Source: Pseudalkalibacillus salsuginis (lineage in GTDB: Bacteria; Bacillota; Bacilli; Bacillales; Fictibacillaceae). Taken from it: a DNA stretch of 64,000 nt. Made by a program: the position numbers and the translations under genes. The notes under the pieces are model-generated. The model saw nothing but the letters and a program-made list of their open reading frames with translations. It was not told the origin of the DNA and ran no database searches. The stretch spans positions 124,001 through 188,000 of the forward strand of contig NZ_JAKJHW010000002.1 of NCBI RefSeq assembly GCF_021646685.1. The letters run 5' to 3'. Of this stretch, positions 54,440 to 63,043 are shown in pieces. Position 1 is the stretch's first letter; every line of letters begins with the position of its first letter.

Positions 54440-54637
54440 CAAGAAAAGCGGAATCGCTCGGATCAGCCACGAAGGTCACTGGAAATCCGACGAGGAGGCT
54501 CGGACCAAACAAAGTTCGGTTCTACGTCGGCAAACACTTCGAACCTAAATCAATGTGTCGACCGCCGCAGGAGGACTGAAGTGTGACATTTCTTCACTGA
54601 AACAAAAACTTTTATACTTTCATACCTTTAAAAAAGA
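54440..54637 (+). repeat. Dispersed repeat, copy D (internal deletion, 3' extension)
   Basis: Core copy lacking the segment ATCCAAGTGGTTGGGCGG and its flanks. The 3' extension runs into the doxX terminator (…CTTTAAAAAAGAGC), as in copy F. Confidence 0.9.
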
Positions 54638-54664
54638 GCCGATTCATAAGAATCAGCTCTTTTT
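54631..54664 (-). terminator. doxX terminator
   Basis: On the minus strand a 13-position stem (AAAGAGCTGATTC/GAATCGGCTCTTT, one G-T) is followed by T run. Confidence 0.88.
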
Positions 54665-54676
54665 CATACTATTATT

Positions 54677-55075
54677 TCAACCAAGCAGCAGTGCATCAAG
54701 AGAATACGCGCCTGGCCCTGCTAAAACGAGGGCAACAGCAACTGTTATGATCGCAAGGTTGTATTCATACCCGCCATCTGTAGCCCAATATCCGTTCTTA
54801 CCATGAACCTTGAAGATCGCTATGAGCATAGGGACAATCATCAGTACGGCACCGACCTCTGTAAGCAGGCCGATAGTGATCAACAATCCCCCGACCAATT
54901 CACCTAGACCAGCCATAAGAGCCATGGTATGACCCGGCTTCAAGCCAAGTGATTCAAAAAAACCTGCAGTTCCTTTCAGCCCATGACCACCGAACCATCC
55001 AAACAGTTTTTGTGTCCCATGTGCCGCAAAAGTCAAACCAAATACAATACGAAGTAATAATAGTGCGATATCCAT
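54677..55075 (-). CDS. DoxX family membrane protein (CatD/MhqP-like)
   Basis: A 132-residue protein with four helices and the DoxX pattern: LLLRIVFGLTFAAHGTQKLFGWFGG, LMAGLGELVGGLLITIGLL, LMIVPMLIAIFKVH and YEYNLAIITVAVALVLAGPG. B. subtilis relatives CatD and MhqP respond to quinones and thiol stress. ATG with AAAGGAG upstream. An inverted repeat over the promoter resembles targets of MarR/DUF24 quinone sensors. Confidence 0.88.
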   Translation of the reverse strand: MDIALLLLRIVFGLTFAAHGTQKLFGWFGGHGLKGTAGFFESLGLKPGHTMALMAGLGELVGGLLITIGLLTEVGAVLMIVPMLIAIFKVHGKNGYWATDGGYEYNLAIITVAVALVLAGPGAYSLDALLLG

Positions 55076-55109
55076 TTATATCTCTCCTTTGCTTTTACTT
55101 TGTTTTTTC

Positions 55110-55156
55110 ACTTACTTTATGTAAGTATATTATTATACATTACTTACTTTTGTCAA
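55110..55156 (-). promoter_or_regulatory. doxX promoter with overlapping inverted repeat
   Basis: On the minus strand a perfect -35 TTGACA (55156-55151) and, 18 bases on, TAATAT. ACTTAC-5-GTAAGT (55110-55126) is a perfect inverted repeat just downstream, and a half copy lies upstream at 55142-55147; the spacing resembles YodB/CatR-type operators. Confidence 0.6.
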
Positions 55157-55205
55157 GGTGCTTTTAAAAAATATTATCCATAAAACTTACTTCCCTTTCC
55201 GCATC

Positions 55206-55377
55206 TGAAAAAAACAGAAGTTAATCGCTTAGCCACGTAGACCACTGGAAGTTCGACGAGGAGGCTCGAACCAAACAAAGTTCGGTTCTGCGTGGGCAAA
55301 CACTTCGAACTAAATCATGTGTCGACCGCCGCAGGAGGGCTGGAGTGACCCCAGGTTGGGCGATCGAGCTGGACACC
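55206..55377 (+). repeat. Dispersed repeat, copy E (diverged)
   Basis: The core is recognisable (TTCGACGAGGAGGCTCGAACC, GTCGACCGCCGCAGGAGG) but has the most substitutions; no 3' extension. Confidence 0.88.
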
Positions 55378-55446
55378 ATTTTTCTGCATACTGGGGTCCC
55401 GCCTGGCTCGCTTTTCCTGCAGGATTATTGTGAATTTCACTTTAAT

Positions 55447-55471
55447 AAAAAAACCGCCTCTTTTAAGGCAG
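55447..55471 (-). terminator. mapB terminator
   Basis: CTGCCT/AGGCGG stem with loop TTAAAAG, then T7 on the minus strand, beginning right after the mapB stop. Confidence 0.8.
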
Positions 55472-55472
55472 T

Positions 55473-56225
55473 CTATCTGTATTGGTTCGTGAGTATGATG
55501 GGTCCCTTTTTTGTGATCGCTATTGTATGTTCATAATGGGCAGACAATTGACCATCCACGGTTTTCGCTGTCCAGCCATCCTCCTCTACATATACGAAAT
55601 GGCTTCCGCAATTCAGCATCGGTTCGATTGTGATGACCATACCTTCCTTCAATTCAGGTCCTTGTTCAATCGGCCCATAATGAGGAACGATTGGGGGTTC
55701 ATGCATTTCTCTACCAATCCCATGGCCAAGGAAGTCTTTGACAACTGAAAACCCCTTTTCTGTAGCAAATCGTTCAATAGCATGTGCGATATGCCCAATC
55801 CGATTGCCCACCTTCGCCTGCTCAATCCCTTTGTATAATGCTTCTTCAGTCGTTTGTAAAAGGTCTTGTGCTTTTTCATCTATTTTTCCCACCGGATATG
55901 ACCATGCTGAATCAGCCAACCATCCGTTCAAATTCACAACAAAGTCAATTGTTACGATATTTCCTTCTTTCAATTTGGAAGATGAAGGGATCCCATGACA
56001 GACGACATCATTTATAGAGGCGCACGTTGCATGCCGATATCCCTGATAGCCTTTCTGTTCGGGGGTTGCCCCATTCTTCTTTAGGTATTGTTCAACAAAG
56101 TCGTCAATTTCCCTAGTTGAAACTCCCGGCTTGATGAGCTTCCTGATTTCATGATGACAATCACTGACTAACCGGCCAGCTTCATGGATCATTTCAATTT
56201 CTTCTTTTGTTTTAAAAGCAGTCAT
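55473..56225 (-). CDS. mapB: Methionine aminopeptidase type I (MapB/YflG-like)
   Basis: A 250-residue enzyme that removes N-terminal Met. Metal ligands in their motifs: VTIDFVVNLNGWLADSAWSY (two Asp), GHGIGREMHEPP (His), MVITIEPML (Glu) and HYEHTIAI (Glu). Length and C-terminus fit the second Bacillus enzyme YflG/MapB rather than the ribosomal-operon Map. ATG with GAGAGGTG upstream. Confidence 0.92.
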   Translation of the reverse strand: MTAFKTKEEIEMIHEAGRLVSDCHHEIRKLIKPGVSTREIDDFVEQYLKKNGATPEQKGYQGYRHATCASINDVVCHGIPSSSKLKEGNIVTIDFVVNLNGWLADSAWSYPVGKIDEKAQDLLQTTEEALYKGIEQAKVGNRIGHIAHAIERFATEKGFSVVKDFLGHGIGREMHEPPIVPHYGPIEQGPELKEGMVITIEPMLNCGSHFVYVEEDGWTAKTVDGQLSAHYEHTIAITKKGPIILTNQYR

Positions 56226-56268
56226 CCGATCACCTCTCTAACTTCCTTAAGTGTTTTTATCAAAAGAA

Positions 56269-56298
56269 ATGAGATAATTCAAAAGGAATTACCTCATT
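56269..56298 (-). terminator. Terminator behind the TVP38-family gene
   Basis: An ATGAG-TAATTC / GAATTA-CTCAT stem (one mismatch) with a T-rich tail on the minus strand, 23 bases after the gene. Confidence 0.6.
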
Positions 56299-56321
56299 TT
56301 ATTAACAGAAAACCATTATTG

Positions 56322-56948
56322 TTACTGGGAGACTTTTTTCAATGGACGGTGTAATTTCCGTTCCAGCAATTTGCCTATCAACCAAAGTACGAAAATAACA
56401 ATGCTGATGATGATCATTTTAACCGGTTCCTTGATGATGGAAAAGAAATCATGCCCGATATAGGAAATGAAGAACACCATCACAAGCTTTCCCAGACTGA
56501 CAGCAAGTACGAAAGTCAAGGTGCTCACCTTGGACAATCCACAAATGACATTGATCAAGGCAGAGGGCGTGAATGGAAAACAATATAATACGAACAAAAG
56601 CCCGAACCCTTTCTTTTCAACCCATTCAAGCAATGATTTCGTTTTATCATGTCGGGTAAGGAAATTCAAAAAGCGTGCTTGTGCATACTTTCTGACTAGC
56701 ATATAAACAAAGATCGATCCAAAAACTGTTCCGATCCACGAAAACAAGACCCCCCAGAAAAATCCATAGGCTGCTGCATTTCCTGCAACGAATAAAACGA
56801 GAGGCAAAATAGGTAAAAACGCTTCAAGCATCGGCAGCAGGATCCCTGGAAAAGGTCCAAGATCCTGGTACTCATCCAACCATCGTAAAATATCTTCTTG
56901 CGTCAATTCAGTTAAAAAGTATTTCAGTCGCTCCCAGTAAGTGCCCAT
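56322..56948 (-). CDS. TVP38/TMEM64 family membrane protein (DedA superfamily)
   Basis: A 208-residue membrane protein with the VTT-domain pattern: GILLPMLEAFLPILPLVLFV, NAAAYGFFWGVLFSWIGTVFGSIFVYMLVR and FCFPFTPSALINVICGLSKV-like (here YCFPFTPSALIN). Similar in size to B. subtilis YhjE. Family members are implicated in lipid scrambling or transport. ATG with AAGGAG upstream. Single-gene unit. Confidence 0.87.
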   Translation of the reverse strand: MGTYWERLKYFLTELTQEDILRWLDEYQDLGPFPGILLPMLEAFLPILPLVLFVAGNAAAYGFFWGVLFSWIGTVFGSIFVYMLVRKYAQARFLNFLTRHDKTKSLLEWVEKKGFGLLFVLYCFPFTPSALINVICGLSKVSTLTFVLAVSLGKLVMVFFISYIGHDFFSIIKEPVKMIIISIVIFVLWLIGKLLERKLHRPLKKVSQ

Positions 56949-57264
56949 GAATGTACTCCTTCATCCTATATGTATAGCCTTTATTTTATCATACGGCAAA
57001 AGAAAAGGTTTTTAACCTGATTAATTTCAATTATTATTAAAAGAATTGTCAAAGAATAGGTGATTTCACTGTAAAAAAGCAGGTTGCCTAAGAAGGCGGG
57101 GCTTGTCAATTTCGTTCACATCAGGAAAACAAAGCTTGGCATTATCAAATTTTCTTTCCAGAAAACTTTTTCAGTAAAATTCATGACCCTCCTGCGAAAA
57201 AAAACAAACCGGGCGAAACACGGTGAGGAAACTTGCGGACACTCGCTCAAAAGGTGGATTTTGC

Positions 57265-57487
57265 AAAAGAAAAGCGCAAACGCCCTGGTTAACCATGAAG
57301 GTCCCTTGAAGTCCGACGAGGAGGCTCGAACCAAAAAAAGTTCGGTTTTGCGTGGGTAAACACTTTGACCTAAATTAATGTGTCGACCGCCGCAGGAGGA
57401 TTGAGTGATCCAATTGGTTGGGCGGTGGAGCTGGCCATTTCTTACCGCAACCAAAATTTTTATGCTTTCTTATCCTTTAAAAAAGAG
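57265..57487 (+). repeat. Dispersed repeat, copy F (with 3' extension)
   Basis: Core and 3' extension are present; the extension ends in TCCTTTAAAAAAGAGCTGA, the start of the next terminator. The bases 56949-57264 before it hold no recognisable gene. Confidence 0.9.
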
Positions 57488-57507
57488 CTGACATTTGTGT
57501 GTCAGCC
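57479..57507 (-). terminator. Terminator of the flavin split-barrel gene
   Basis: GCTGACA/TGTCAGC perfect stem followed by TCTTTTTT on the minus strand. Confidence 0.85.
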
Positions 57508-57515
57508 CTTGATCA

Positions 57516-57971
57516 CTACTTCATCAACGCAGCGTAGACGGAATCGTCCAATTCCTTTGCCTTGACTGGATTATATGTCTTTTCATATTCAGGTTCCCTG
57601 GTGATTTTCGCGCCCCAGAACATGCTTTCAAAAACAGCTTCCACAGTGATTTCGATTTTCGAAAGTTTCAGGTTGACACCTTCCATGATATCCTCAAGGA
57701 TCTCAGCTTTACCCTGGATCGAATATACGGTCTCCAACCCGATGATATTCAAGACAACCCCTGGATTCGCTTTGATGTTATCCACGATCCTTGAATTGTT
57801 CGTAACTGAAAAACGGATCCGCTTTTCATCGACACTCTTCACCCAAGAAATCGCATTCACATTAGGAGCCCCGGTCTCTGCGTCCACTGTTGCGATATTC
57901 ACAAGTTTCTCACCTTGAAAAAATTCAACGAGCTCAGGTGATAGTTCTGTAGGTATTTCTTGTTTTACCAA
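57516..57971 (-). CDS. Pyridoxamine 5'-phosphate oxidase-like FMN-binding protein
   Basis: A 151-residue split-barrel protein: LVNIATVDAETGAPNVNAISWV, IRFSVTNNSRIVDNIKANPGVVLNI and a helical C-terminus. Such proteins bind FMN, F420 or heme; substrate unknown. The start is TTG 57971 because AAAGGAG lies eight bases upstream; a TTG at 57989 lacks a ribosome site. It lies downstream of, but is separated by a terminator from, the aromatic catabolic operon. Confidence 0.8.
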   Translation of the reverse strand: MVKQEIPTELSPELVEFFQGEKLVNIATVDAETGAPNVNAISWVKSVDEKRIRFSVTNNSRIVDNIKANPGVVLNIIGLETVYSIQGKAEILEDIMEGVNLKLSKIEITVEAVFESMFWGAKITREPEYEKTYNPVKAKELDDSVYAALMK

Positions 57972-58129
57972 GTCAAAAACTCCTTTCAATGATTACCTGT
58001 TGCTAGATTAAATATATCATTAGTCAAAAAGGCTGCAAAGTATTGGATTGCTGAAATTCATAACCTCTATTGTTCTTGCCTCTCATTCCCCAGTTCAACC
58101 GACTAGAAACTTATTTTACATCAATTGAA

Positions 58130-58162
58130 AGAAAGAAGCTGACATCCAATGGAATCGTCAGC
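58130..58162 (-). terminator. Terminator of the hpa operon
   Basis: GCTGAC/GTCAGC stem with inner ATTCC/GGAT pairing, followed by TTCTTTCTTTC on the minus strand, 18 bases after hpaD. Confidence 0.65.
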
Positions 58163-58179
58163 CTCGTGAGTGTATTTCA

Positions 58180-59163
58180 TCATGTTACAAAATCAGGCTT
58201 ACGCTGCTGCAAGGTCGGTTCTCCTTGTGCAACTTCTTTACCGGTATGGACATCAAGTACAGCCGTCGCTTCATTAAACCAGCTGTCAGGGGCAGCGTGA
58301 CCCCAGAATGTCGCTCTTCTAGGATCATTCAGGTCCCACCGGATCGGCATGAAATCCGGATCGCTCGTCAAATAATCTCCCGTATACATTTCAATCCTGT
58401 TTCCATCAGGATCTTTCAAGTACAAGAAGAAAGCGTTGGATAACCCGTGTCTGCCGGGGCCGCGTTCGATCCCATCGGCATAGCCCAACGATGCCAGGAC
58501 ATCACAGCAATGGATGACACTCATCGGTTCACTGAGGGTAAAACCGACATGATGCAGCCTTGGTCCTTTCCCGTTCATGAATGCGTGGTCGTGGACAGTA
58601 GGTTTGCGATGTAACCATGCCGCCCATACCCGATCATCTTCAGTGGCGGTGTATTCTGAACACCGAAAGCCTAGCTCATTGATATAAAAGTTTTGGGCTG
58701 CTTCCACATCTTGAACCATGCAATTGACATGGTCGATTCGCTGGACGCGTGCCCCCCGGTATAGATCGAACCGTTGAAGCAAACGATCGACACCTTCCAT
58801 TTTTGCGAAGAACTCAAGTGGCAGACCGGATGGATCTTGAACCCGAAACGTTCTGCCTACAGCTCTTTGTGAACCTTGTTCAAGCCACTTCGGTTTCATC
58901 CCTTTTGATTCGAAAAGCTTATAGAGGTTGTCAAGATGGCTTTCTTCCATCACCTTGTAGGACATCGCCTGGACGCCTGGTCCTGCTGCTTTTTTCAGAA
59001 CCAGACTATGATGGACATGTTCTTCCAACCCCCTCAGATATAAATGTTCCTCGTCCCGCTCTGTTTCCACAAATCCAAGTGCATCCACATAAAAGGCTTT
59101 TGCCTTATCGAGGTCTGTCACATTCATGACCACTCTTGCTATCCGTATGATGTTAAAGTCCAT
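58180..59163 (-). CDS. hpaD: 3,4-dihydroxyphenylacetate 2,3-dioxygenase (vicinal oxygen chelate type)
   Basis: A 327-residue extradiol dioxygenase with two vicinal-oxygen-chelate modules. Metal ligands: His in RIDHVNCMV, His in LHHVGFTL, Glu in NRIEMYTGDY. Similar in architecture to the Fe/Mn homoprotocatechuate dioxygenases of Brevibacterium and Arthrobacter rather than to the E. coli HpcB family. It opens the ring of homoprotocatechuate to 5-carboxymethyl-2-hydroxymuconate semialdehyde, the substrate of the adjacent dehydrogenase. ATG with GGGGCGG upstream. Confidence 0.9.
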   Translation of the reverse strand: MDFNIIRIARVVMNVTDLDKAKAFYVDALGFVETERDEEHLYLRGLEEHVHHSLVLKKAAGPGVQAMSYKVMEESHLDNLYKLFESKGMKPKWLEQGSQRAVGRTFRVQDPSGLPLEFFAKMEGVDRLLQRFDLYRGARVQRIDHVNCMVQDVEAAQNFYINELGFRCSEYTATEDDRVWAAWLHRKPTVHDHAFMNGKGPRLHHVGFTLSEPMSVIHCCDVLASLGYADGIERGPGRHGLSNAFFLYLKDPDGNRIEMYTGDYLTSDPDFMPIRWDLNDPRRATFWGHAAPDSWFNEATAVLDVHTGKEVAQGEPTLQQRKPDFVT

Positions 59164-59174
59164 ATTGCCGCCCC

Positions 59175-60650
59175 CTATACATTCACATTCTCAGTCGTAG
59201 TCGGCTTGACTCGATCCAGGAATGATTTGACCATTTCTTTATATGGCTCTTTGTTGTAGACGTCATAATATACGTTCGACATCCGTACAGGGTCTCCGAA
59301 GAAATAATATTCGTATAAAGCTTGACGGCCACCGAAAGAACTTAATGAAATATCCCATGCCAATCGGAACAATTGGACTTTTTCATACCCATCGATCTGG
59401 CCGCCTTGGGTATAACGATGGACAAGCTCTCCAATGTCCTCATTGTTGAAGTCATCCTGTGTCGGTGTTCCCATCAAACCGGAAGCACCAAGAATCCGTA
59501 CGATTTCGACCATCCGTTGATACACTTTCGGATACCAGTTCCTCGCAGCATTCAGCGGCGCAAAATCAGGTGTCATATTCCCGTACTTGTCTAGAGCTGC
59601 ATTTTGTTCAGCCCGGAACATATGTGAACGCATCGTTTCGAGGATGATCATCACTTCAGAAGCTTTTTCTTTTACATGCTGGAACCGTTCAATTCCTATC
59701 GCATCAATCATGCTTAAAATGACTCCGAGGACGAATTCAGTCTTCGCTGTGTTCTTGGCTATGACTTGGTGTGTCATATGGACCATCGCATTCGTCTCGA
59801 CATAAGTACGGTTGCAGATTTCAGAATTACCTGCTACAAAGACACGCTCCCATGGTACGAAAACGTTTTCAAAAATGACGATCGCATCACTTTCTTCGAA
59901 ACGACTGCTCAATGGATGATCCCACTGGTTACGCCCGATATCGAATGACTCCCTGCAGACGTATATCAAGCCTTTTGTGTTATTCGGAATTGCAAAAGCC
60001 ATCGCATATGGATCGTCATCAGTCGAAGCTTTATTCAAGGTCGATGGGAAAACGACGATTTCATCAGTGATCCCACCTTGTGTTGCAAGAAGGCGGGCTC
60101 CATTGACGACGATGCCGTCCTTGTTCTTTTCAACAATATGCGCTGAAATGCCAGGATCCTTCTGCTCATGCTGCATTTTCGAACGGTTGATCTGCGGGTG
60201 GATCAATGTATGTGTCAATGTCACGTCGTTTTCGCGGCAATACTCATAGTACTTACGGACATTCTCGCCAAACATCGGGTCCTGTTCAGCGAAAAATTGA
60301 TCTGCTGTCCCGAAAGCCATCACACTCGTGTTCAAGTAGTCAGGTGTGCGCCCCATCATTCCGCCAGTATTACGAGCCCATTCTGTGAACATGCCGCTCC
60401 GTTTCATCAGATCCTCTTTCGTTTTCGGTGCGATGAAGGATAACCCTACCTTCTCACCGGATTTTGGGGAGGTATAAAGCATCTTGTCAGGTTTCTCATG
60501 CTGGAGATCCAACAGCCTTGCCATCGACTGGATAACGTTCTTCAATGCCGGATGCTCAGTGACATCCTCTACTCTTTCCCCATGAATCCATACATTATTG
60601 TTTGCGGCTTTCAAACCATCTATATACTGTTTACCATTTCGTGCACCCAA
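59175..60650 (-). CDS. hpaB: 4-hydroxyphenylacetate 3-monooxygenase, oxygenase component
   Basis: A 491-residue FADH2-dependent monooxygenase of the HpaB family: LGARNGKQYIDGLK at the start, TLTHTLIHPQINRSK, RESFDIGRNQWDHPLSSRFEE and VFVPWERVFVAGN. It hydroxylates 4-hydroxyphenylacetate to homoprotocatechuate, using reduced flavin from a separate reductase (HpaC) that is not in the window. The start is TTG 60650: AGGAGGG lies six bases upstream and the protein then begins like other family members. An ATG at 60728 would add 26 residues but has no ribosome site. Confidence 0.92.
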   Translation of the reverse strand: MGARNGKQYIDGLKAANNNVWIHGERVEDVTEHPALKNVIQSMARLLDLQHEKPDKMLYTSPKSGEKVGLSFIAPKTKEDLMKRSGMFTEWARNTGGMMGRTPDYLNTSVMAFGTADQFFAEQDPMFGENVRKYYEYCRENDVTLTHTLIHPQINRSKMQHEQKDPGISAHIVEKNKDGIVVNGARLLATQGGITDEIVVFPSTLNKASTDDDPYAMAFAIPNNTKGLIYVCRESFDIGRNQWDHPLSSRFEESDAIVIFENVFVPWERVFVAGNSEICNRTYVETNAMVHMTHQVIAKNTAKTEFVLGVILSMIDAIGIERFQHVKEKASEVMIILETMRSHMFRAEQNAALDKYGNMTPDFAPLNAARNWYPKVYQRMVEIVRILGASGLMGTPTQDDFNNEDIGELVHRYTQGGQIDGYEKVQLFRLAWDISLSSFGGRQALYEYYFFGDPVRMSNVYYDVYNKEPYKEMVKSFLDRVKPTTTENVNV

Positions 60651-60750
60651 TCCGATCCCTCCTGGATAATTGATCATTTCATTGTCCAAACTTACGCCGA
60701 CAAATCTGTCTGGTTGCAAATCATTCATGTAATTCGCCGGAGGTATTCGA

Positions 60751-62268
60751 TTAATTTTGCTGTGAAGATGAGGATGTCAACGATTTCTTTCCGAATTGCG
60801 GAATATGATGTTCCCCCATCGCTACATGGATCACTTTCATTTCCGTATAGAATTCAAAAGCGTAATGCCCGCCTTCACGGCCAATTCCGGAGCTTTTCGA
60901 TCCACCGAAAGGTATACGAAGATCACGGACATTTTGGGAATTCACCCATAACATCCCTGCTTCTACAGCCTGTGCAACCCGATGCCCCTTTTTCATATCA
61001 TTCGTCCATACGTAACCTGCCAGGCCATAACGGATATCATTCGCTAGCTGGATGACCTCTTCTTCTGTTTTAAAAGTCATCACTGATAAAACAGGCCCGA
61101 AAATTTCTTCCTGTGCAACACGCATGTCATTTTTCACGTTAAGAAGCAAGGTCGGTGCGACGAAATTCCCTTTTTCAAATCCTGCAGGGATATTACCATA
61201 ATAGAGCTCAGCTCCTTCTTGGGTAGCAATGGCCAGGTAATTTTTCACCCTGTTGTAGTGCTCCTTGTGAACAAGCGGGCCAACCTCGGTTTCCATATCC
61301 ATCGGGTCCCCGACTATGATATTGGATACACGCTCCTTCAACCTTTCGATGAAAGATTCTGCAACCGATTCTTGAAGGAACAGCCGGGAGTTCGCTGTAC
61401 AGCGTTCACCATTGAAAGAGAAAATCCCCCATACACAAGCATCGAGTGCCCTTTCCATGTCTGCATCGTCAAAAACGATGATCGGAGATTTGCCACCAAG
61501 CTCCATGGAAAAGCGCTTTAAGCTTGCAGCGCCATTACGCATGATTTCAGAGCCAGTCGTCGTTTCTCCTGTAAAAGAGATCAACTGGACATCAGGATGT
61601 GCCACCAGGGATGCTCCAGCTGTTTCACCAAACCCGTGGACAACATTGAATACACCGTTCGGCAATCCGGCTTCGTCAATGATTTCAGCCAATTTATTTG
61701 CTGTTAACGGTGACCATTCAGCCGGTTTCAATACAACAGTATTCCCAGTAGCCAATGCAGGAGCGACCTTCCAGGTTTCAAGCATGAATGGGGCATTCCA
61801 TGGTGTGATCAATCCAGCTACACCGACCGGTTTTTGGACTGTATAATTCAAAAATTCATCATCGACCTGATATGCTTCGCCGACCATCCTGTTCTTCACC
61901 ATTTCAGCATAGAACCTGAAGTTGGAAGCTGCTCTCGAGGTCATTTTCTTCGTTTGCTTGATCGGTAACCCTGTATCAAGTGATTCAAGATGTGCAATCT
62001 CTTCGATATGCTCATCGATCAAATCTGCAATCCTATAGATGTATTTCAGACGTTCGTCAAGTTTCATCGAACCCCATGGACCGTTACGGAAAGCCTCTTT
62101 CGCAGCATCCACCGCGAATTCAATATCCTCCTTCTGACCTTCTGCAACATTGTTCAGCGCTTCCGCTGTTACCGGGCTGAAATTTTCAAAAGATTGTCCA
62201 GTACGTGCATTTTGGAACATACCATTGATATAAAGCTGGATCGGGTCTTTAATTGTTGCTTCTAGCAT
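60751..62268 (-). CDS. hpaE: 5-carboxymethyl-2-hydroxymuconate-semialdehyde dehydrogenase
   Basis: A 505-residue aldehyde dehydrogenase: TPWNAPFMLETWKVAPALA, general base Glu in MELGGKSPI, Cys in FNGERCTANSR, and RIPFGGSKSSGIGREGG near the end. It oxidises the ring-fission aldehyde to the acid in the homoprotocatechuate pathway. ATG 62268 has GGAGG upstream and overlaps hpaG by 20 bases. Confidence 0.9.
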   Translation of the reverse strand: MLEATIKDPIQLYINGMFQNARTGQSFENFSPVTAEALNNVAEGQKEDIEFAVDAAKEAFRNGPWGSMKLDERLKYIYRIADLIDEHIEEIAHLESLDTGLPIKQTKKMTSRAASNFRFYAEMVKNRMVGEAYQVDDEFLNYTVQKPVGVAGLITPWNAPFMLETWKVAPALATGNTVVLKPAEWSPLTANKLAEIIDEAGLPNGVFNVVHGFGETAGASLVAHPDVQLISFTGETTTGSEIMRNGAASLKRFSMELGGKSPIIVFDDADMERALDACVWGIFSFNGERCTANSRLFLQESVAESFIERLKERVSNIIVGDPMDMETEVGPLVHKEHYNRVKNYLAIATQEGAELYYGNIPAGFEKGNFVAPTLLLNVKNDMRVAQEEIFGPVLSVMTFKTEEEVIQLANDIRYGLAGYVWTNDMKKGHRVAQAVEAGMLWVNSQNVRDLRIPFGGSKSSGIGREGGHYAFEFYTEMKVIHVAMGEHHIPQFGKKSLTSSSSQQN

Positions 62269-63043
62269 TCTCAGAACCTCCTGCCGCAACCTGATCGGTT
62301 CTTCCGTCTAAAATACCGTTTTCCAAAGCACCCAGGTAATCGATTTCGAGACGCACGTGATCACCAGGGTATACGTGTGAAATCCCTTTCGGCGTCCCTG
62401 TCCAGATGACGTCATTTTCCTCGAGTGTCATGAACGAGCTTATGAATTCGATCAAATCATCGATACCATAGATGAGATCTTTCGTATTCCCTTGCTGGCG
62501 AAGCTCCCCATTTACATAGGAGCGCAACTCGATATTATTCACATTCGGGATGTCTTCTTTATCAACAAAATAAGGTCCCATCGGTCCGAACGTATCATGC
62601 CCTTTTGCACGTACTGGCGGACGATACATGTTATTGACGAAATCCCTTACTGTCACATCATTAGCAATCGTATAGCCCTTGACGTGATCCATTGCATTTT
62701 CTTTTTTGATATTGCGTCCTTCTTGTCCAATGACGACAGCCAATTCATTTTCATAGTGCATGTACGTAGCTCCGTCCGGATAGTAAATGGGGGATTTGTG
62801 ACCGATGATGGAAGAATTCGGTTTGATGAACAAGACTGGTTCCTTCGGCTTTTCAAGCCCTAATTCATCTGCATGATCGGCATAGTTCAACGCAAGCCCG
62901 ACCATTTTATTCGGCTTGAACGGTGCCAACCAGACATCAATCTCACTTTCTTCATATACCTTTCCAGATGAAGCCTGGATTTTTCCATCTACCACTGTTC
63001 CTGATTGTTCTCTACCTTCTATAATAAAACGGGCATGTTTCAT
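62249..63043 (-). CDS. hpaG: Fumarylacetoacetate hydrolase-family isomerase/decarboxylase (HpaG-like)
   Basis: A 264-residue FAH-fold protein: VGLALNYADHADELGL, the acidic metal site MHYENELAVVIGQEGRN, TFGPMGPYFV and WTGTPKGISHVYPGD. In the pathway HpaG decarboxylates 5-oxopent-3-ene-1,2,5-tricarboxylate and isomerises the product. The E. coli enzyme is a fused double-length protein; here only one half-size protein is present. Its ATG shares the A of the preceding gene's TAA (TAATG). Confidence 0.85.
   Translation of the reverse strand: MKHARFIIEGREQSGTVVDGKIQASSGKVYEESEIDVWLAPFKPNKMVGLALNYADHADELGLEKPKEPVLFIKPNSSIIGHKSPIYYPDGATYMHYENELAVVIGQEGRNIKKENAMDHVKGYTIANDVTVRDFVNNMYRPPVRAKGHDTFGPMGPYFVDKEDIPNVNNIELRSYVNGELRQQGNTKDLIYGIDDLIEFISSFMTLEENDVIWTGTPKGISHVYPGDHVRLEIDYLGALENGILDGRTDQVAAGGSENARSNN

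Noticed and set aside
57084-57359. Reading frames over the dispersed repeat copies (shared ending SDEEARTK-SSVLRG)
   Set aside because: They exist only because the repeat is conserved; they have no ribosome sites, start outside the repeat at random points, and do not extend through all copies.
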